From assembly GCA_016788465.1 (NCBI GenBank), contig JAEURV010000068.1:1-46289 (forward strand): 46,289 nucleotides of DNA, written 5' to 3'. This document shows positions 44,020 to 46,289 of this stretch, piece by piece. The position numbers and the translations under genes are program-made. How positions within the stretch are numbered: position 1 is the first letter of the stretch; every line of letters starts with the position of its first letter. Source of the stretch: Nitrospira sp. Lineage in GTDB: Bacteria; Nitrospirota; Nitrospiria; Nitrospirales; Nitrospiraceae. The notes under the pieces were generated by a model. It was not told where the DNA came from, searched no databases, and saw nothing but the letters and a program-made list of their open reading frames with translations.

Positions 44020-45270
44020 ATGCAAGAGCTTGATACCCCAACCTTCCGTTTAGCAGTGGCCCAGTTCGATCAAGCTGCGGAGGCCATGAGACTTGATACG
44101 AACCTTCGTGAGCGACTCAAACTTCCACAACGATCGCTCGTTGTCAGTCTCCCGGTGCGAATGGACAACGGACATGTCGAGGTCTTTACCGGTTACCGAG
44201 TTCAGCATGATTCCTCGCGTGGCCCTTCGAAAGGCGGCGTCCGCTACCACCCCGATGTGAGCCTCGGCGAAGTTGCAGCCCTTGCCATGTGGATGACCTG
44301 GAAATGTGCACTCGCTGGGCTTCCCTACGGAGGAGCCAAAGGTGGGGTGCAGGTGGCGCCGAAAGGTCTCTCATCCGGTGAGCTTCAGAGGCTGACCAGG
44401 CGTTATGCCGCCGAAATTTTCCCGCTCATTGGGCCGGACAAGGACGTCCCGGCTCCTGATGTCGGCACCGACGCTCAGATCATGGCCTGGATGATGGATA
44501 CCTATAGCCAGCAGGTCGGCTATGCGGTTCCTGGGGTCGTGACCGGCAAACCACTCTCTATTGGCGGCAGCCTGGGCCGCGAGGAAGCCACCGGCCGAGG
44601 AGTGGTCTATGTCACACTGGAGGCCTTGCGCCATCTCAACCTCTCAGTTGAGGCCGCGACCGTGGCAGTGCAGGGATTTGGGAATGTCGGCTCACACACC
44701 GCCCGCATCATGCAGGAACATGGCGCATGCGTGATCGCAGTGAGCGATGTTTCCGGTGGAATCTACAACCCAAAAGGCTTGAACATCGAGCAATTGATGC
44801 GGCGCGACCCCGGTCAACCTCTGCATCAGACCAAGCTTGGAGACGCCATCACGAACGAGGAACTGCTGCAACTGGACTGTACCGTGCTGGTCCCTGCCGC
44901 CCTATCGGAACAAATCACTGTGAAGAATGCCGATCGCCTGAAATGCCGTATCCTCTCCGAAGGCGCCAATGGCCCGACCACGCTGGAGGCCGACCGTATC
45001 CTGGCCGACAAGGGGATCTTTGTGATCCCGGATATTCTTGCCAATTCCGGCGGCGTCATCGTCTCATATTTTGAATGGGTGCAAGACCTTCAGCGCTTTT
45101 TTTGGAGTGCCGCTGATATCCAGAATCGCCTACAAGACATCATTACCTCTGCCTTTCACCGCACGCTTCGATTCTCGAGCGAACGACGCGTTTCTATGCG
45201 AATGGCGGCGCTCATGAGTGGGATTGATCAGGTCGCCCAGGCACATCTCCAACGTGGGCTCTATCCCTAA
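44020..45270 (+). CDS. gdhA: Glutamate dehydrogenase (Glu/Leu/Phe/Val family)
   Basis: 416 residues from ATG 44020, chosen because AAAGGAGGAAT directly precedes it; an upstream in-frame ATG at 43996 has none. It interconverts glutamate and 2-oxoglutarate with ammonia. The substrate lysine is in LPYGGAKGGV; GPDKDVPAPDVGT and the NAD(P) loop VQGFGNVGSHTA follow. The 416-residue hexameric type resembles archaeal and Gram-positive enzymes. It supplies or consumes ammonia. Confidence 0.94.
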   Translation: MQELDTPTFRLAVAQFDQAAEAMRLDTNLRERLKLPQRSLVVSLPVRMDNGHVEVFTGYRVQHDSSRGPSKGGVRYHPDVSLGEVAALAMWMTWKCALAGLPYGGAKGGVQVAPKGLSSGELQRLTRRYAAEIFPLIGPDKDVPAPDVGTDAQIMAWMMDTYSQQVGYAVPGVVTGKPLSIGGSLGREEATGRGVVYVTLEALRHLNLSVEAATVAVQGFGNVGSHTARIMQEHGACVIAVSDVSGGIYNPKGLNIEQLMRRDPGQPLHQTKLGDAITNEELLQLDCTVLVPAALSEQITVKNADRLKCRILSEGANGPTTLEADRILADKGIFVIPDILANSGGVIVSYFEWVQDLQRFFWSAADIQNRLQDIITSAFHRTLRFSSERRVSMRMAALMSGIDQVAQAHLQRGLYP

Positions 45271-45384
45271 GCCACTCGTGGATGAGTACGTACCGTTTCG
45301 CCTGCTCACTGGAGGCTTGTTCCTCGACTTGCCCTTGCGCTAGGGTACGGACTGCTCATCACTCAACTCACTATGGAGCTGTTC

Positions 45385-45678
45385 GTGGATCGTAACGCCA
45401 TTGTCACCGCGTGGGAAGTCCATCAGAACGAGGACTGGCCGCAGTTTTCAAGCCCGCATCAAGGACCATTGATGACCATCGACACCGTGATCGGAGGTTG
45501 TGTCGTCTACTATCTCGACAGCTCCGATGGTCTCGATGTTCAGCGACTTGCCATTCTGCAGGACTGCCTGGATGACTTGGATGACTTGACCGACCAGCTC
45601 GACGCTGAGTGCCAGCCATACTTTCTCCGACTTCGACAGCTCGCGAGTCTATTGCTGGATACGAGAACCGCTCCATAA
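45385..45678 (+). CDS. Small hypothetical protein
   Basis: 97 residues from GTG 45385, which has GGAG 6 bases upstream; the ATG at 45373 has no ribosome-binding site. VTAWEVHQNEDWPQFSSPHQ then MTIDTVIGGCVVYYLDS suggests a small alpha/beta protein, and the LQDCLDDLDDLTDQLDAE stretch is a charged helix. No family recognised. Independent of neighbours as far as spacing shows. Confidence 0.6.
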   Translation: MDRNAIVTAWEVHQNEDWPQFSSPHQGPLMTIDTVIGGCVVYYLDSSDGLDVQRLAILQDCLDDLDDLTDQLDAECQPYFLRLRQLASLLLDTRTAP

Positions 45679-45824
45679 TATAAGTATGCACAACCATCCC
45701 GAAAGGCTTTCTTGCAGATACCTGAGATGATTCGCTACAATTTTCGGTATATGCGCTCCGCGTCTACCCCTCTGGCGACAATTTAGATAGACTATCTGAC
45801 TTCACCCAGGAGAGTGACTACACC

Positions 45825-46289
45825 ATGCAAAGGACTCCGTATCACCTCGCACTCCTCGTCTTGATCAGCATCCTCTCCCTATCCACCTTCGCCAGGGCTG
45901 AACCTTATGAATTAAGCGAGCACGACGTCACGGAGCCAAAGGCGATTTCCAGCAGCGACATATCTCTCTTTGGCGCCAAACTCGGTGACCCTGAGGGGAA
46001 AGCCGTCGAGACTCTTGAGGCGCTGGCAAACCGCAAGACACTTGGAATTAAAGTCGAGCAGGAAGCGACATTCATCTTCTTGCTTGATCAGCGCAAACCG
46101 ACCGGTCCAATGGCCGGTCTACGAATTCAGGACGGGAAGGTCGATCTCCTGTTCATCAATAACCGATTTGCCCATCGGACAAGGGGAATCTTCCGCAATG
46201 TCCTCAATAGCGAAAGCCCTGATGACATCAGAAAGTTACTGGGCAAAGAAGAATACGGTGATGAGAACGTGATGGGGGCCATCATGGCC
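45825..46289 (+). CDS. Secreted hypothetical protein, 3' end outside window
   Basis: At least 155 residues. The frame is open to the window end. A signal peptide (MQRTPYHLALLVLISILSLS.. with cleavage about ARA) predicts export. The mature part, from EPYELSEHD, has no recognised domain; it includes LFGAKLGDPEG and EALANRKTLGIKVEQEATF. AGGAG lies about 12 bases before the ATG. Function unknown. Confidence 0.65.
   Translation, partial: MQRTPYHLALLVLISILSLSTFARAEPYELSEHDVTEPKAISSSDISLFGAKLGDPEGKAVETLEALANRKTLGIKVEQEATFIFLLDQRKPTGPMAGLRIQDGKVDLLFINNRFAHRTRGIFRNVLNSESPDDIRKLLGKEEYGDENVMGAIMA

Overview
The window looks like chromosome of a Nitrospira-type bacterium (Nitrospirota). This is inferred from gene content: a deoxyhypusine-synthase-like enzyme with a pyruvoyl arginine decarboxylase, oversized PstA/PstC permeases, a CorA-like protein behind polyphosphate kinase, an NfeD/slipin pair, a GdhA and small zinc-ribbon proteins. 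I cannot run a phylogeny, so the taxon is a moderate-confidence call.

Region 1 (1-7.6 kb) holds the 3' part of polyphosphate kinase (ppk1), a CorA-like membrane protein, a leftward pair of a DUF155/RMD1-like membrane-anchored protein and a deoxyhypusine-synthase-like enzyme, a divergent pyruvoyl-dependent arginine decarboxylase, and a decayed second copy of the DUF155-like gene.

Region 2 (7.6-22.3 kb) is a phosphate and arsenate block. It contains a Tat-exported PhoX phosphatase with a coupled small protein, a DksA/TraR-like gene broken by an in-frame TAA, acr3-arsC arsenic detoxification, and a leftward set of genes: porin, pstS, pstC, pstA, pstB, phoU and a PhoB-like regulator. Repeats related to TGTAAC at 11-bp spacing, which I read as Pho boxes, precede pstS and the porin, and probably phoX. 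Similar arrays lie between the two polyamine genes and upstream of the broken DksA-like gene.

Region 3 (22.3-26.4 kb) carries msrA, a tiny acidic protein, a PilZ protein, Pal, two very short genes (a zinc ribbon and a one-helix membrane protein), a lone receiver-domain protein and another zinc-ribbon protein.

Region 4 (26.43-36.20 kb) is a 9.8-kb integrative and mobilizable element in the 3' end of a tRNA-Arg gene. Perfect 45-bp direct repeats bound it. It has a tyrosine integrase that reads into the tRNA, a small helix-turn-helix excisionase candidate, a MobA/VirD2-type relaxase with MobC, a candidate oriT with a MOBP-type nic sequence, and a DUF2281-like/MazF-like toxin-antitoxin pair. Its cargo is a self-contained sigma-54 circuit: a GAF-PAS-AAA+ activator, palindromic enhancer sites, a -24/-12 promoter and a three-gene operon (metallo-beta-lactamase-fold hydrolase, SAM methyltransferase, SnoaL-like protein). 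I do not recognise this circuit as a described system and consider it the best novelty candidate here.

Region 5 (36.2-46.3 kb) is conserved chromosome: aroK, aroE, a short-chain dehydrogenase and a tRNA m1A methyltransferase run leftward; nfeD, slipin, a sigma-70 family factor, lipB, glutamate dehydrogenase, a small hypothetical gene and a secreted protein cut by the window end run rightward.
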